Assembly: GCA_009837815.1 (NCBI GenBank) | Contig: VXSV01000151.1 | Coordinates: forward strand, 1 to 39,630 | Source of the DNA: Acidimicrobiia bacterium | Lineage (GTDB): Bacteria; Actinomycetota; Acidimicrobiia; Spongiisociales; ZC4RG35 | Direction: 5' to 3' | Length of the DNA: 39,630 nucleotides | Part shown: positions 17,395-25,856 of the stretch, in pieces | Numbering within the stretch: the first letter of the stretch is position 1 | Layout: each line of letters starts with the position of its first letter | Program-made: the position numbers and the translations under genes | The notes under the pieces: model-generated | The model's database searches: none | What the model was told of the DNA's origin: nothing | What the model saw: the letters and a program-made list of their open reading frames with translations, nothing else

Positions 17395-18031
17395 CAAGAA
17401 CTTCGACTTCCGCGGCGACGCCCTGGAAGAACTGCTCAGCGGGATGGAGCACAACGATCTCGAACTGCTCGATCCGCCCGACCAGGTCTGGCAGGGCATC
17501 GAGTCGGCGGTGGGGGCCGCCGGGGAGCCACCCGCATCCGTGGTCCCGCTCGACTCGCGACGTCGCACCCTGCGCCGGGTCTTCATGGGAGTCGCCGCGG
17601 CGGCGGTGGCCGCGGTTGTGGGAGTCGTTGCATTCGTCTCCCTGGGCGATGACGATGAGGTCCTCGCCACGGCAACGCTTGCCCACGACCCCTTGAGCTT
17701 CGACTCTCTGGGCGCCACCGCGGCGGCCGGGGCCAGCCTGGTGTCCGAAGATGGCAGGCTGACCATCGCGCTGGTGGCCGCAACGCTTCCCTCCCCCGGC
17801 GCCGACGCCGACCTGGAAGTGTGGCTGATCCAACCCGACGATCAGGGCAACGTGGCTGACTTGGTCTCTCTCGGCGTGGTTAGCCCCACCGACCCCGAGA
17901 GCCTGGATGTGCCCCCGACCCATGACCCCGCTGTCTTTTTCGTGGTGGATATCAGCGTGGAACCCCGAGACGGGGACGCCGGCCACTCCGGACGGTCGAT
18001 CCTGCGCGGGGAGCTGATGGATGTGAGCTGA
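17387..18031 (+). CDS. Anti-sigma factor, RskA-like
   Basis: A 214-residue single-pass membrane protein: a cytoplasmic N-terminal part (1-65) that would hold the sigma factor, a membrane helix at about 66-86 (M-G-V-A-A-A-A-V-A-A-V-V), and an outer domain with L-E-V-W-L-I, V-S-L-G-V-V and F-V-V-D-I-S-V-E-P-R-D-G, typical of the RskA C-terminal domain. No H-x3-C-x2-C zinc motif is present, as in RskA itself. Such proteins release their sigma factor after regulated proteolysis. It overlaps the sigma gene by 8 nt. Confidence 0.85.
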   Translation: MNSKNFDFRGDALEELLSGMEHNDLELLDPPDQVWQGIESAVGAAGEPPASVVPLDSRRRTLRRVFMGVAAAAVAAVVGVVAFVSLGDDDEVLATATLAHDPLSFDSLGATAAAGASLVSEDGRLTIALVAATLPSPGADADLEVWLIQPDDQGNVADLVSLGVVSPTDPESLDVPPTHDPAVFFVVDISVEPRDGDAGHSGRSILRGELMDVS

Positions 18032-18049
18032 CCGCCGTTGAATGGCGAT

Positions 18050-18063
18050 CCGAACCGGTTCGG
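18050..18063. repeat. 14-bp perfect palindrome
   Basis: CCGAACCGGTTCGG lies in the 67-nt gap between the convergent anti-sigma and glmS genes. It may contribute to bidirectional termination, but the stem is short and no T-run is near. Confidence 0.45.
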
Positions 18064-18098
18064 TGACCATTGGCCGAAATGCACTCCCCTTCCGGGAA

Positions 18099-19934
18099 TT
18101 ATTCCACCGTTACGGTCTTGGCGAGGTTGCGGGGTTGGTCGACGTCCAGTCCCTTGATCGCGGCCAGGTGATAGGAGAAGAGTTGGAGGGGAACCACAGC
18201 CGGGGCCGCGCCGATCAGGTCTGCGTCTTCGGGAAGGGGAATCACCACGTCGGAGGGGACGGCAGCCTCGGTCCGGTCCTCGGCGCCCACCAGGGTCACC
18301 ACCGTACCGCCGCGGGCCTTCATCTCGGAGAGATTGGAGAACATCTTCTGACGGAGCCGACGGTCGGTCGCCACTCCGAACACCACCACCCCCGGCTCGA
18401 TCAACGCGATCGGCCCGTGCTTCATCTCGCCTGCCGCGTACCCCTCGGCGCGCACATAGGAGAGTTCCTTTAGCTTGAGTGCTCCTTCCAGGGCGGCCGG
18501 ATAGTCCACGGACCTTCCCAGGAAGAAGAAGTCCCGCACGTCACGCCACCTCTCGGCCAGTTCCCGCATGCGGTCGGACAGTCCTAACACCCCTTCCAGG
18601 CGATCGGGCAGGCTGCGCAACGCGTTTATAGGCCCCGCGGCCTCGGCGGGGGTCATCACGCCCCTGCCGATCGCCATGTGCAACCCCATCAACTGGAGAA
18701 GCGCAATCTGGGTTGTGAAGGTCTTGGACGCCGCCACCCCGATCTCCGGTCCGGCCCGGGTCTGGAACACCATGTGGGCCTCCCGCGCCAGGGACGATCC
18801 CACCACGTTGGTGACCGCGGCCACCCTCGCCCCCTGACCGAGGGCGAACCGGACCGCTCCGAGGGTGTCGGCTGTCTCCCCCGACTGGCTGACCCCGATC
18901 ACCAGCGACCGTTCGTCGAGTACCGGGTCTCGATAGCGAAACTCGGACGACAGGTCCACATCCACAGGGACCTTCGCCCATCGCTCGAGCGCGTACTTGG
19001 CCATCATCCCGGCGTGATATGAGGTGCCGCAGGCAACCACGAACACCTTGTCAATGCTCTTTGCAATCCGGCCGGTGAGGCCGGTCTCCTCAAGCAAAGG
19101 CTCTCCACCGGCGCCTATGCGCCCCAGGAGGGTTGTGGCCACCGCCTGGGGCTGCTCATAGATCTCCTTCAGCATGAAGGTGGGATAGCCGCCCTTCTCG
19201 GCTGCGTCCACATCCCATTCCACTTCCCGTTCCTCGGGTTCGCTCTCCTCACCGAGGAGGTCGGTCACCCGCACCGAGTCGGCCCGGATCTCCACCACCC
19301 GCTCCTCGGGGACGACCATCATTCGACGGGTGTGCGCCATGAAGGCGGGAATGTCCGACGCCAGGAAGTTCTCTCCCGAACCCCGCCCGATCACGAGGGG
19401 GCTTCCCTTTCGACCTCCCACCACCAAGCCGGGGTCGGCGCGGCGGACCACCGCCAGAGCCAACGATCCCTCGCATCGCCGCAGAACCTCGGCCACCGCC
19501 TCCGCCAGGGGTACCGAGCCCAACTCCTCGATGAGGTGTGCGGCCACCTCGGTGTCGGTATCAGAGGAAAAGCCGTGACCTCTGGCCTCCAGCCAGGCCT
19601 TCAACTCCACCCAGTTCTCGATTATCCCGTTGTGGACCACAGCAATCTCCCGCGCGCAGTCGAAGTGGGGATGGGCGTTGGGAACGGTGGGCGGGCCATG
19701 GGTTGCCCAGCGGGTGTGCCCCACCCCATAGTTCCCCGGGAATTCTTCCGGTTCTCGACCTACCGCTTCGGCCAGGTCGGCGATCTTTCCGACCCTCCTC
19801 ACGCTCTTCAGGACGCCGTTGTCCCCGATTACCAATCCCGCCGAGTCGTAACCGCGATACTCGAGACGCGCCAGCCCCCCCAGAAGCAATTCCTGGGCCG
19901 GCCGCGGTCCCACATAGCCAACGATGCCACACAT
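18099..19934 (-). CDS. glmS: Glutamine-fructose-6-phosphate aminotransferase GlmS
   Basis: The 611-residue enzyme makes glucosamine-6-phosphate, the first step to UDP-GlcNAc. The start M-C-G-I-V-G-Y exposes the Cys nucleophile after Met removal, so ATG 19934 is certain; GGAGGAG lies 10 nt upstream. The glutaminase domain (about 1-240) has H-T-R-W-A-T-H-G and H-N-G-I-I-E-N; two SIS sugar-isomerase domains follow (S-Q-S-G-E-T-A-D-T), ending in L-A-K-T-V-T-V-E. glmM, the next enzyme of the pathway, lies 260 nt upstream on the same strand. I see no glmS ribozyme. Confidence 0.97.
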   Translation of the reverse strand: MCGIVGYVGPRPAQELLLGGLARLEYRGYDSAGLVIGDNGVLKSVRRVGKIADLAEAVGREPEEFPGNYGVGHTRWATHGPPTVPNAHPHFDCAREIAVVHNGIIENWVELKAWLEARGHGFSSDTDTEVAAHLIEELGSVPLAEAVAEVLRRCEGSLALAVVRRADPGLVVGGRKGSPLVIGRGSGENFLASDIPAFMAHTRRMMVVPEERVVEIRADSVRVTDLLGEESEPEEREVEWDVDAAEKGGYPTFMLKEIYEQPQAVATTLLGRIGAGGEPLLEETGLTGRIAKSIDKVFVVACGTSYHAGMMAKYALERWAKVPVDVDLSSEFRYRDPVLDERSLVIGVSQSGETADTLGAVRFALGQGARVAAVTNVVGSSLAREAHMVFQTRAGPEIGVAASKTFTTQIALLQLMGLHMAIGRGVMTPAEAAGPINALRSLPDRLEGVLGLSDRMRELAERWRDVRDFFFLGRSVDYPAALEGALKLKELSYVRAEGYAAGEMKHGPIALIEPGVVVFGVATDRRLRQKMFSNLSEMKARGGTVVTLVGAEDRTEAAVPSDVVIPLPEDADLIGAAPAVVPLQLFSYHLAAIKGLDVDQPRNLAKTVTVE

Positions 19935-20194
19935 GATTGCACACTCCTCCAAGCCCCTGCCCGGAACGCGCACCTAGCCCTGCGTATCCACTGCGGGCGG
20001 CCTTTGTCCCCATCGTCACCGACGGGTTTTGCTCCGCTCGTCACGACCGTGGCAGCCGGGAAGGCATCCGCCGAAATCTCGATCGCCTTCCTCCTCGTCA
20101 CCTTCCGGCGCCTCGTCGGGTCACCCCGGAAGGTCTGGCGCTTGTTGTTTGAATCAGGGGTCGCTCTGTCATGCACCGAGCTTCGAGGCTGTAG
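19935..20194 (-). other. 260-bp glmM-glmS gap with a hairpin
   Basis: CCTTCCGG (20101-20108) is complementary to CCGGAAGG (20126-20133). There is no T-run after it on the glmS strand. The remaining gap shows no gene; an open frame crossing it continues into glmS out of frame and is discarded. It could be a glmS leader or a terminator of glmM. Confidence 0.5.
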
Positions 20195-21544
20195 TCATTC
20201 CCTTTCTGCAGCTGTCTGTTGCATGGCCGCGGCTACCACCCCGGCCAGGTCGCGAGCATACCGCTCGGCAAGCTCCGACTGGCGGCATTCTACCATCACC
20301 CGCACCAGCGGCTCGGTACCCGATGGCCTTACCAGCACTCGCCCTGTTTCACCCAACTCCTCTCCCACCAGGGAAACCGCCTCCCAGACTTCCGGGATGT
20401 CATCCACTTCCCAGGGGCGATCCACGTCGACATTGACCAACACCTGTGGGAAGCGTTCCATGGCCTGCCTGCGGAGTTCGGCGAGTGGCTCCCCCCTGAG
20501 TGCGACCACCTCCAGCAGTTGCAGGGCGGTGAGCAACCCGTCCCCGGTAACCGCCAGGTCCCCGAAGATTATGTGGCCTGACTGCTCCCCTCCCAACACC
20601 GCTCCTCGGCGAATCATCTCTTCTCGAACGTATCGGTCCCCGACTCTGGTCAGGGCGGTGTCGATCCCTTGTGAGGCCATGGCCAGCCTGAAGCCCAGGT
20701 TAGACATGACCGTGGCCACTACCAGGGGAGGCTGGAGCCGACCGTCCCGTTGGAGATGGCGAGCGAGGATAGCCATGATGAAGTCACCGTCCACTATCGC
20801 TCCGGCCTCATCCACCGCGATCAGACGATCGGCGTCCCCGTCGAGAGCGAGTCCGATTCGCCCTTCGGAAATGGACGCTACCCACTCGGGATGGGTGGCG
20901 CCGCACCGATGGTTGATGTTCGATCCATCCGAGCCGGCTGCGGCGGCCTCGGTCTCCACCCCCAGCGAGCGGAGAACCCGGGGCGCGACGCGGAAGGCGG
21001 CCCCGTTGGCGCAGTCGACCACCACCGAAAGCCCGGACAGGTCAGCTGATACAGAACCCGCCAGCCAGTCCAGGTATATGTCTATGCCCTGGCGCCACTC
21101 CGAGCCCGGGGACGCCCCTCCGCCCGGAGCGGACCATTGGTCGTCGGCGGTTCCGACTATCTCGGAGATCTCTGCCTCCACGTCATCGGGAAGCTTGGCC
21201 CCGTCGGGTCCGAGCAGTTTGATGCCGTTGTACCGAGCCGGGTTGTGGGACGCCGAGACGACCACGCCCATGACCGCTCCCGCCGCGACCGTCAGATGAC
21301 TTATCCCTCCCGCCGGTATCACTCCGAGGTCGACCGGTTCCACACCCACTTCCTGAAGACCGGAACGAAGAGCGTAGGAGAGTTCCGGACCCGAGGGGCG
21401 GGTGTCCATCCCGACCAGTACCCTTCCGGACCCTGCCAACCTGCCGGCCACCCTCCCCACCCTGTATGCCAGTCCGGCGGTGAGATCCTCACCGGCTATA
21501 CCCCTGATGCCGTCGGTGCCGAACAGGTTGTTCGCCGAAGCCAT
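20195..21544 (-). CDS. glmM: Phosphoglucosamine mutase GlmM
   Basis: The 449-residue protein converts glucosamine-6-phosphate to the 1-phosphate. Signatures: F-G-T-D-G-I-R-G at the start, the phosphoserine loop V-S-A-S99-H-N-P, the metal loop D-G-D-A-D-R, G-G-E-Q-S-G-H and the phosphate-binding R-P-S-G-T-E-P-L-V-R-V-M. It follows rpsI after 31 nt, the usual actinobacterial order rplM-rpsI-glmM. Confidence 0.97.
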   Translation of the reverse strand: MASANNLFGTDGIRGIAGEDLTAGLAYRVGRVAGRLAGSGRVLVGMDTRPSGPELSYALRSGLQEVGVEPVDLGVIPAGGISHLTVAAGAVMGVVVSASHNPARYNGIKLLGPDGAKLPDDVEAEISEIVGTADDQWSAPGGGASPGSEWRQGIDIYLDWLAGSVSADLSGLSVVVDCANGAAFRVAPRVLRSLGVETEAAAAGSDGSNINHRCGATHPEWVASISEGRIGLALDGDADRLIAVDEAGAIVDGDFIMAILARHLQRDGRLQPPLVVATVMSNLGFRLAMASQGIDTALTRVGDRYVREEMIRRGAVLGGEQSGHIIFGDLAVTGDGLLTALQLLEVVALRGEPLAELRRQAMERFPQVLVNVDVDRPWEVDDIPEVWEAVSLVGEELGETGRVLVRPSGTEPLVRVMVECRQSELAERYARDLAGVVAAAMQQTAAERE

Positions 21545-21575
21545 GAGCCCTGGCGTCCAGTGGGACCGGTGAGGG

Positions 21576-21968
21576 TCAGCGCTTGGTGTACTGTGGAGCG
21601 CGCCGGGCTTTCTTGAGACCGTACTTCTTGCGCTCCACCACCCGCGCGTCCCGACGCAAGAGCCCTTGCTTCTTGAGGGTAATCCGGAGGCCGGGTTCGA
21701 TGTTTGCCAGGGCGCGGGCGATTCCCAGGCGCAGCGCGTCGGTTTGGCCGGTGACGCCTCCCCCGTGCAGGGTGGCTTTCACGTCATAACGGCCCCGTGT
21801 GCTGGTTATCTCGAGGGGTTCCAGTACCCGGATCCGACGTGCAATGGTGGGAAAATAGTCCTCGATGGGTCGGTCGTTGAGGGTTATCTGCCCGCTTCCC
21901 TCATACAGCCTCACCCGGGCTACCGACTCCTTGCGACGTCCGGTCGCCTGTACCAACGGGGCAGCCAT
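21576..21968 (-). CDS. rpsI: Small-subunit ribosomal protein S9
   Basis: 130 residues, family length. It shows [30 protein letters not shown] and the C-terminal [12 protein letters not shown], whose last Lys-Arg reaches the P-site tRNA in the 30S subunit. Its ATG shares one base with the rplM stop (TGATG), giving tight translational coupling. Confidence 0.97.
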   Translation of the reverse strand: MAAPLVQATGRRKESVARVRLYEGSGQITLNDRPIEDYFPTIARRIRVLEPLEITSTRGRYDVKATLHGGGVTGQTDALRLGIARALANIEPGLRITLKKQGLLRRDARVVERKKYGLKKARRAPQYTKR

Positions 21969-22444
21969 CAGCTTTCCACCTTTCGTATGTTGAACTCCAG
22001 CGGATCGGGCTTCTGGGAGGCGTGGGGATGCGATGGGCCGGCATAGACCTTGAGCTTGCGGAACATCTTTCTGCCCAGCCGGCTCTTGGGAAGCATCCCG
22101 CGCACTGCCCGTTCGATCACCGCTTCCGGCCGCCGTTCGATGAGAGACTGGAAAGACTCGGCTTTGATACCCCCGGGATAACCGGAGTGTCGGTAGTAGG
22201 TCTTCTTCTCGCCCTTGGCCGCGGTGACCGCCACCCGTTCGGCATTGATCACCACCACGTAATCGCCTCCGTCGACATGAGGAGCAAAGGTGGGTTTGTG
22301 CTTGCCGCGGACCACCTGGGCTATCTCGGACGCCAATCTGCCCAGTGGAAGGCCGGAGGCGTCCACAACCCACCACTCCGGGTCCGGCGGGGCGCCGGCC
22401 GGTGTGTAGGTCTTCGAGATAACAGGTTTGGTTCGCGCAGTCAA
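21968..22444 (-). CDS. rplM: Large-subunit ribosomal protein L13
   Basis: 158 residues with [39 protein letters not shown] and [10 protein letters not shown], all typical of L13, an early 50S assembly protein. TTG 22444 is taken as start because GGAG precedes it by 5 nt and a longer frame would run through the leader hairpin. It is the first gene of rplM-rpsI(-glmM) with its own promoter. Confidence 0.93.
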   Translation of the reverse strand: MTARTKPVISKTYTPAGAPPDPEWWVVDASGLPLGRLASEIAQVVRGKHKPTFAPHVDGGDYVVVINAERVAVTAAKGEKKTYYRHSGYPGGIKAESFQSLIERRPEAVIERAVRGMLPKSRLGRKMFRKLKVYAGPSHPHASQKPDPLEFNIRKVES

Positions 22445-22462
22445 GCCAACTCCATTTAGGTC

Positions 22463-22498
22463 ACAAAAGAACGAGCCGACCCCGAAACGCTCGGCTCG
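22463..22498 (-). terminator. Hairpin with U-run in the rplM leader
   Basis: On the minus strand CGAGCCGA (22491-22498) and TCGGCTCG (22472-22479) form an 8-bp stem around an 11-nt loop, followed by TTCTTTTG. This is the form of an intrinsic terminator. It lies after the HAD gene but also right at the predicted 5' end of the rplM mRNA, so it could be an attenuator. Confidence 0.7.
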
Positions 22499-22506
22499 CC
22501 ACCCTG

Positions 22507-22534
22507 ATGATAGCAGGACCACGGCAAATCACAA
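22507..22534 (-). promoter_or_regulatory. rplM promoter
   Basis: Minus-strand TTGTGA (22529-22534), 16-nt spacer, TATCAT (22507-22512): 4/6 and 5/6 to the housekeeping sigma consensus. Transcription would start near 22500, two nucleotides before the hairpin. The -35 box overlaps the stop codon of the HAD gene. Confidence 0.6.
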
Positions 22535-23206
22535 TCCGCGATCGGGCGCGTGTTTGCTGTCCAGCGCTTCCGCCAACTCGGCCACCGACGCCACCCGCCG
22601 GGTTTGATCGGGATTCAGCCCGAGCGGATCCACCAGCCAGGCCTGGGCGTAACCGGCCCGGCGGGCCCCCGCGACATCGTGAAACACAGAGTCGCCCACA
22701 TACGCCACATCCCGCGGGGAGACGCCTCCCAACTGTTCGACTCCCATGGAAAAGATCTCCGGGTCGGGCTTTTTGCACCCTACCTCGGCGGAGTCGATCA
22801 CGAACTCGAAGAGGTGGGAGAGCCCGGCCTCTTCGAGGGAGGCGCGAATGGAACCATCAGAGTTGGAGATGACCGCGCAACGCAGCCCCCGGTCGAGTAG
22901 CCTCCTGACGCCGTCTTCCACCCCCGGGAGCGGATAGGACCACATGCCGTGCCCAAACCGTATCCTGGGTCCGGCTTCGGCAGGCGAGGGTACTCCCAGG
23001 GTGGTGAAGAAGTGCTCCAACCACCACTCCCAGCCGTGGCGGCGTTCGCCCCCCGACCACAGCCGGGAGTAGGCGTCCATCGCCAAGTAGTGTGCCTCGA
23101 AGCAGGCGTCGGGTTCCAACTCCACCCCCAGCACCCTGCCCATCAGATCGGGCCGCTGGAGCACCAACGTCCCTCCCGCATCGAACAGCACCGCCTTCAC
23201 AGCCAA
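22529..23206 (-). CDS. HAD-superfamily hydrolase
   Basis: A 225-residue HAD protein with cap domain. Motif I is F-D9-A-G-G-T, motif II I-S-N-S-D-G, motif III the Lys in C-K-K-P-D-P-E-I-F, and motif IV Y-V-G-D-S-V-F-H-D. The usual second Asp of motif I (DxD) is Gly11, a variant known in some HAD members that can weaken phosphatase activity. The substrate is unknown. Start is TTG 23206, or GTG 23200. It lies 3 nt after truA. Confidence 0.83.
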   Translation of the reverse strand: MAVKAVLFDAGGTLVLQRPDLMGRVLGVELEPDACFEAHYLAMDAYSRLWSGGERRHGWEWWLEHFFTTLGVPSPAEAGPRIRFGHGMWSYPLPGVEDGVRRLLDRGLRCAVISNSDGSIRASLEEAGLSHLFEFVIDSAEVGCKKPDPEIFSMGVEQLGGVSPRDVAYVGDSVFHDVAGARRAGYAQAWLVDPLGLNPDQTRRVASVAELAEALDSKHAPDRGL

Positions 23207-23209
23207 ATG

Positions 23210-24001
23210 TCAATCCCCCTGTCTGCTTTCCCCGGGCGTCCCGTAACCTACCTCCCAGAGGATCAGCCCCTGGGGAGGCGCCACCTGACCCGCAGCCTGG
23301 CGGTTGCGGGCGGCCAACACCCCTGGGGTCTCCGAAGCCTCCCTCCGCCCTCTGCCCACCTCCACACACCACCCGACCATCGACCTGACCATCTGCTGGC
23401 AGAAGGAGGACGCCAGCACCTCGAAGGTCAGGTGTCCGGCCCCCTCGGTACGCCATTGGGCCTCGCGTACCTCCCGCACCGTGGAACGGCCTTCCGCCGC
23501 CCGGCAAAAGGAGGCGAAATCGTGGGTCCCTGCCAGGAGGGCCGCCGCCCTGTTCATGGCGTCCACGTCCAACGGAACCCCGAGATGCCACACTAGGCGG
23601 CGGGTCAAAGGATCAGCCCGGGGGTCGGTGCGGACCTGGTAGCGATAGGCGCGCCAGCACGCCGAGAACCGGGCGCTCCAACCCTCCTCGGCCGCCGATA
23701 TTCGATGAACCGCCATATCGGAGGGGAGCAATCGGTTCAGCGACCAGACCGCGGTCGCCTCTTCGGCGATCCGCCGTGAAAGCGTCATACTCACCACCTG
23801 GCGTCGGGCATGCACACCCGCATCGGTGCGGCCGGCGCAGGTGGTCGGCACATTCTCGCGCAGCATTACCGACAGTGCTTTCTCCAGTTCCCCCTGCACG
23901 GTGCGCACCTCCGGTTGACGGGCAAATCCCCGAAAGTCGGTCCCCTCATAGGCCAGATCAAGACGGTAAGTGAAAGCCCCGGTCTCCTGAGCTGGCGCCA
24001 C
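23210..24001 (-). CDS. truA: tRNA pseudouridine synthase TruA
   Basis: 263 residues. D60 in A-G-R-T-D-A-G-V-H-A is the catalytic aspartate; Y-E-G-T-D-F-R-G-F, F-S-A-C-W-R-A-Y-R-Y and the late F-C-Q-Q-M-V-R-S-M-V-G are standard. TruA makes pseudouridine at positions 38-40 of the tRNA anticodon arm. GTG start one base after the membrane-protein stop. truA after rplQ is the common order; here a membrane gene separates them. Confidence 0.94.
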   Translation of the reverse strand: MAPAQETGAFTYRLDLAYEGTDFRGFARQPEVRTVQGELEKALSVMLRENVPTTCAGRTDAGVHARRQVVSMTLSRRIAEEATAVWSLNRLLPSDMAVHRISAAEEGWSARFSACWRAYRYQVRTDPRADPLTRRLVWHLGVPLDVDAMNRAAALLAGTHDFASFCRAAEGRSTVREVREAQWRTEGAGHLTFEVLASSFCQQMVRSMVGWCVEVGRGRREASETPGVLAARNRQAAGQVAPPQGLILWEVGYGTPGESRQGD

Positions 24002-24002
24002 C

Positions 24003-24497
24003 TCAGAACGCCCGGGCGCCCCAGAAGAGTTGGGTGATGAAGAACATTCCCATCAGGCCGGCGAGCACGGCCAGCGCCGCCCGCCACCAGACCGTCTCCA
24101 GCGCTTCGGCGGTGGCGACCACCATTGCCGCCAAGAACCAGATCCGTCCAAACCAGGCCAGTGGAGCAACCAGGTAGACCAGAAGGAGCGGGAGATGGCA
24201 GAACCCCTGGAGGCGCATGATGGTGAACATCGGCGTCTCCGTCCTGCACAGCACCCTGCCGGCCAGCAGGGTCACACCGGCGATGATCACCCACACCATA
24301 ACCGAGTTGATCATGATCGCCACCAGCAACCGCCATGAGAATCGCTCTCCCCCCACCAGTTCCCACACATATCCGACCAAAGCCACTCCGGAGACCAGCA
24401 GGGCGGCGTCGGCGGTGGCCCGATGGTCCAGGGCGATGCCGGCCAGGGAGTCCTTCTTCAGGAAGGCGGCTTCGACAGCCCTTCGGATGGTTATCAC
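24003..24497 (-). CDS. Small integral membrane protein, Yip1-like
   Basis: 164 residues with about four or five hydrophobic segments (roughly 27-47, 55-80, 97-115, 118-135, 139-158) and charged ends. The N-terminal R-R-A-V-E-A-A-F-L-K-K-D-S-L-A-G amphipathic stretch followed by a compact membrane bundle resembles the Yip1-domain fold, but I cannot name it surely. It sits between rplQ (37-nt gap) and truA (1 nt), so it is co-transcribed with ribosomal genes. Function unknown. Confidence 0.65.
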   Translation of the reverse strand: MITIRRAVEAAFLKKDSLAGIALDHRATADAALLVSGVALVGYVWELVGGERFSWRLLVAIMINSVMVWVIIAGVTLLAGRVLCRTETPMFTIMRLQGFCHLPLLLVYLVAPLAWFGRIWFLAAMVVATAEALETVWWRAALAVLAGLMGMFFITQLFWGARAF

Positions 24498-24534
24498 GGG
24501 AGTGTCCCGCCCGGCGGTTTCCCGGGGCTGTCGG

Positions 24535-24885
24535 TCACACCAACTCGATTACGGCCATCTCCGCTCCGTCCCCGCGACGGGGACCAAGCTTGACGATGCG
24601 GGTGTAGCCACCCGGACGATGGTTGTAGCGAGGCGCCACCTCATCGAAGAGTTTGGTAACCACCTCGGTGTCCCGGATCGTTTTGAGGACGACGCGCCGA
24701 GAATGCAGGTCTCCGTTGCGGGCCCGGGTTATCAGCTTCTCCACCACCGGACGCACCGAACGCGCCCGGGCATGGGTGGTTGTGATCCTTTCCCGCGAGA
24801 TCAGCGAAGCGGCCAGATTGGCCACCAGCATGTGGTGGTGGGCAGGTGATCCGCCCAGGCGGGCGCCCTTAGGCGGTCGGGGCAT
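24535..24885 (-). CDS. rplQ: Large-subunit ribosomal protein L17
   Basis: 116 residues: [35 protein letters not shown] and a C-terminal basic [12 protein letters not shown]. It overlaps the end of rpoA by 17 nt, the longest overlap in the ribosomal run. Confidence 0.97.
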   Translation of the reverse strand: MPRPPKGARLGGSPAHHHMLVANLAASLISRERITTTHARARSVRPVVEKLITRARNGDLHSRRVVLKTIRDTEVVTKLFDEVAPRYNHRPGGYTRIVKLGPRRGDGAEMAVIELV

Positions 24886-25828
24886 CGGTGGTCTCCTGTT
24901 CGCTGAGACTCAATCCCATCTCGTCAAGGCGCTCCTGCACCTCTTCCAGGCTTCGCTGGCCGAAGTTGGTGATGTCCAGGAGCTGGGCGGAGGTGCACTT
25001 CACCAGGTCCCCGACCGTGGCGATTCCCGAACGCCGCAGGCAATTGCGGGGTCGCTCCGACAACTCAAGGGCTTCGATGGGCAGATGCAGGTCGTCGGTG
25101 CCGGTCTCCGGGGCGGGGAACTCACCCAACTGCAGTCCCGTGCCTTCGCCGACAGCGGCTATGAGGTTGACGAGCTCACCCAGAGTCTTTCCCACCGAGG
25201 AGACCGCCTGGGAGGGACGGATCGATCCGTCGGTTTCCACGTCGAGGATGAGCCTTTCGTAGTTGGTCATCTGCCCGACCTGGGTGTTCTCCACCGAGTA
25301 GGACACCCGCCGCACCGGGGAGAAGATGGAGTCGATGGGGATCACACCCACCACACCGCTGGTTTTGGCTTTGTTGTCCTCTGCGGACCGATAGCCGACG
25401 CCGGCATGCACCCAGGCCTCGATCTCAAGTTTTCCCTTCTTGGAGAGGGTTGCGATGTGACTGGTGGGGTTGACAACCGACAAACCGGCCGGGGCCTCGA
25501 AAGCGCCCGCCGACACCGCACCGGACCCTGTGGCCCGGAGTGACAATCTCTCCGGTCCGCTGCCCTCCAGGCGCACCACCACCGCTTTGAGATTGAGGAT
25601 TATGTCAACCACATCCTCAACTACTCCGTCAATGGTGGTGAACTCATGCGCTGCGCCTTCGATCTGCACTGCGGTGATCGCCGCGCCGGGGACCCTCGAA
25701 AGCAGCGAGCGGCGAACAGTGTTCCCCAGGGTATGACCCAATCCGGGCTCCAATGGTTCCATGACGAACTTCGAGCGGACATCGCTCAGTTCGGTCTCCT
25801 CGATTTCAGGACGCTGAACTATCAGCAT
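24869..25828 (-). CDS. rpoA: RNA polymerase alpha subunit
   Basis: 319 residues. The N-terminal domain has [23 protein letters not shown], the dimer and beta-contact motif; the C-terminal domain (about 240-305) has [13 protein letters not shown], keeping the Arg and Asn that contact UP-element DNA in E. coli, and [14 protein letters not shown]. Both domains and linker are intact. It follows rpsD by 28 nt. Confidence 0.98.
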   Translation of the reverse strand: MLIVQRPEIEETELSDVRSKFVMEPLEPGLGHTLGNTVRRSLLSRVPGAAITAVQIEGAAHEFTTIDGVVEDVVDIILNLKAVVVRLEGSGPERLSLRATGSGAVSAGAFEAPAGLSVVNPTSHIATLSKKGKLEIEAWVHAGVGYRSAEDNKAKTSGVVGVIPIDSIFSPVRRVSYSVENTQVGQMTNYERLILDVETDGSIRPSQAVSSVGKTLGELVNLIAAVGEGTGLQLGEFPAPETGTDDLHLPIEALELSERPRNCLRRSGIATVGDLVKCTSAQLLDITNFGQRSLEEVQERLDEMGLSLSEQETTDAPTA

Positions 25829-25856
25829 GGCGAAAACCCCCTTGTACCCGTTTGGG

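Noticed and set aside
19829-20176. Small minus-strand frame in the glmM-glmS gap
   Set aside because: Runs into glmS out of frame, has no homology that I recognise and no ribosome site.
19935-20194. glmS ribozyme
   Set aside because: No match to the known ribozyme core could be seen; only a simple 8-bp hairpin.
19332-21299. 655-codon plus-strand frame opposite glmS and glmM
   Set aside because: Spans two unrelated real genes and their gap; Ser/Arg/Pro-rich shadow translation.
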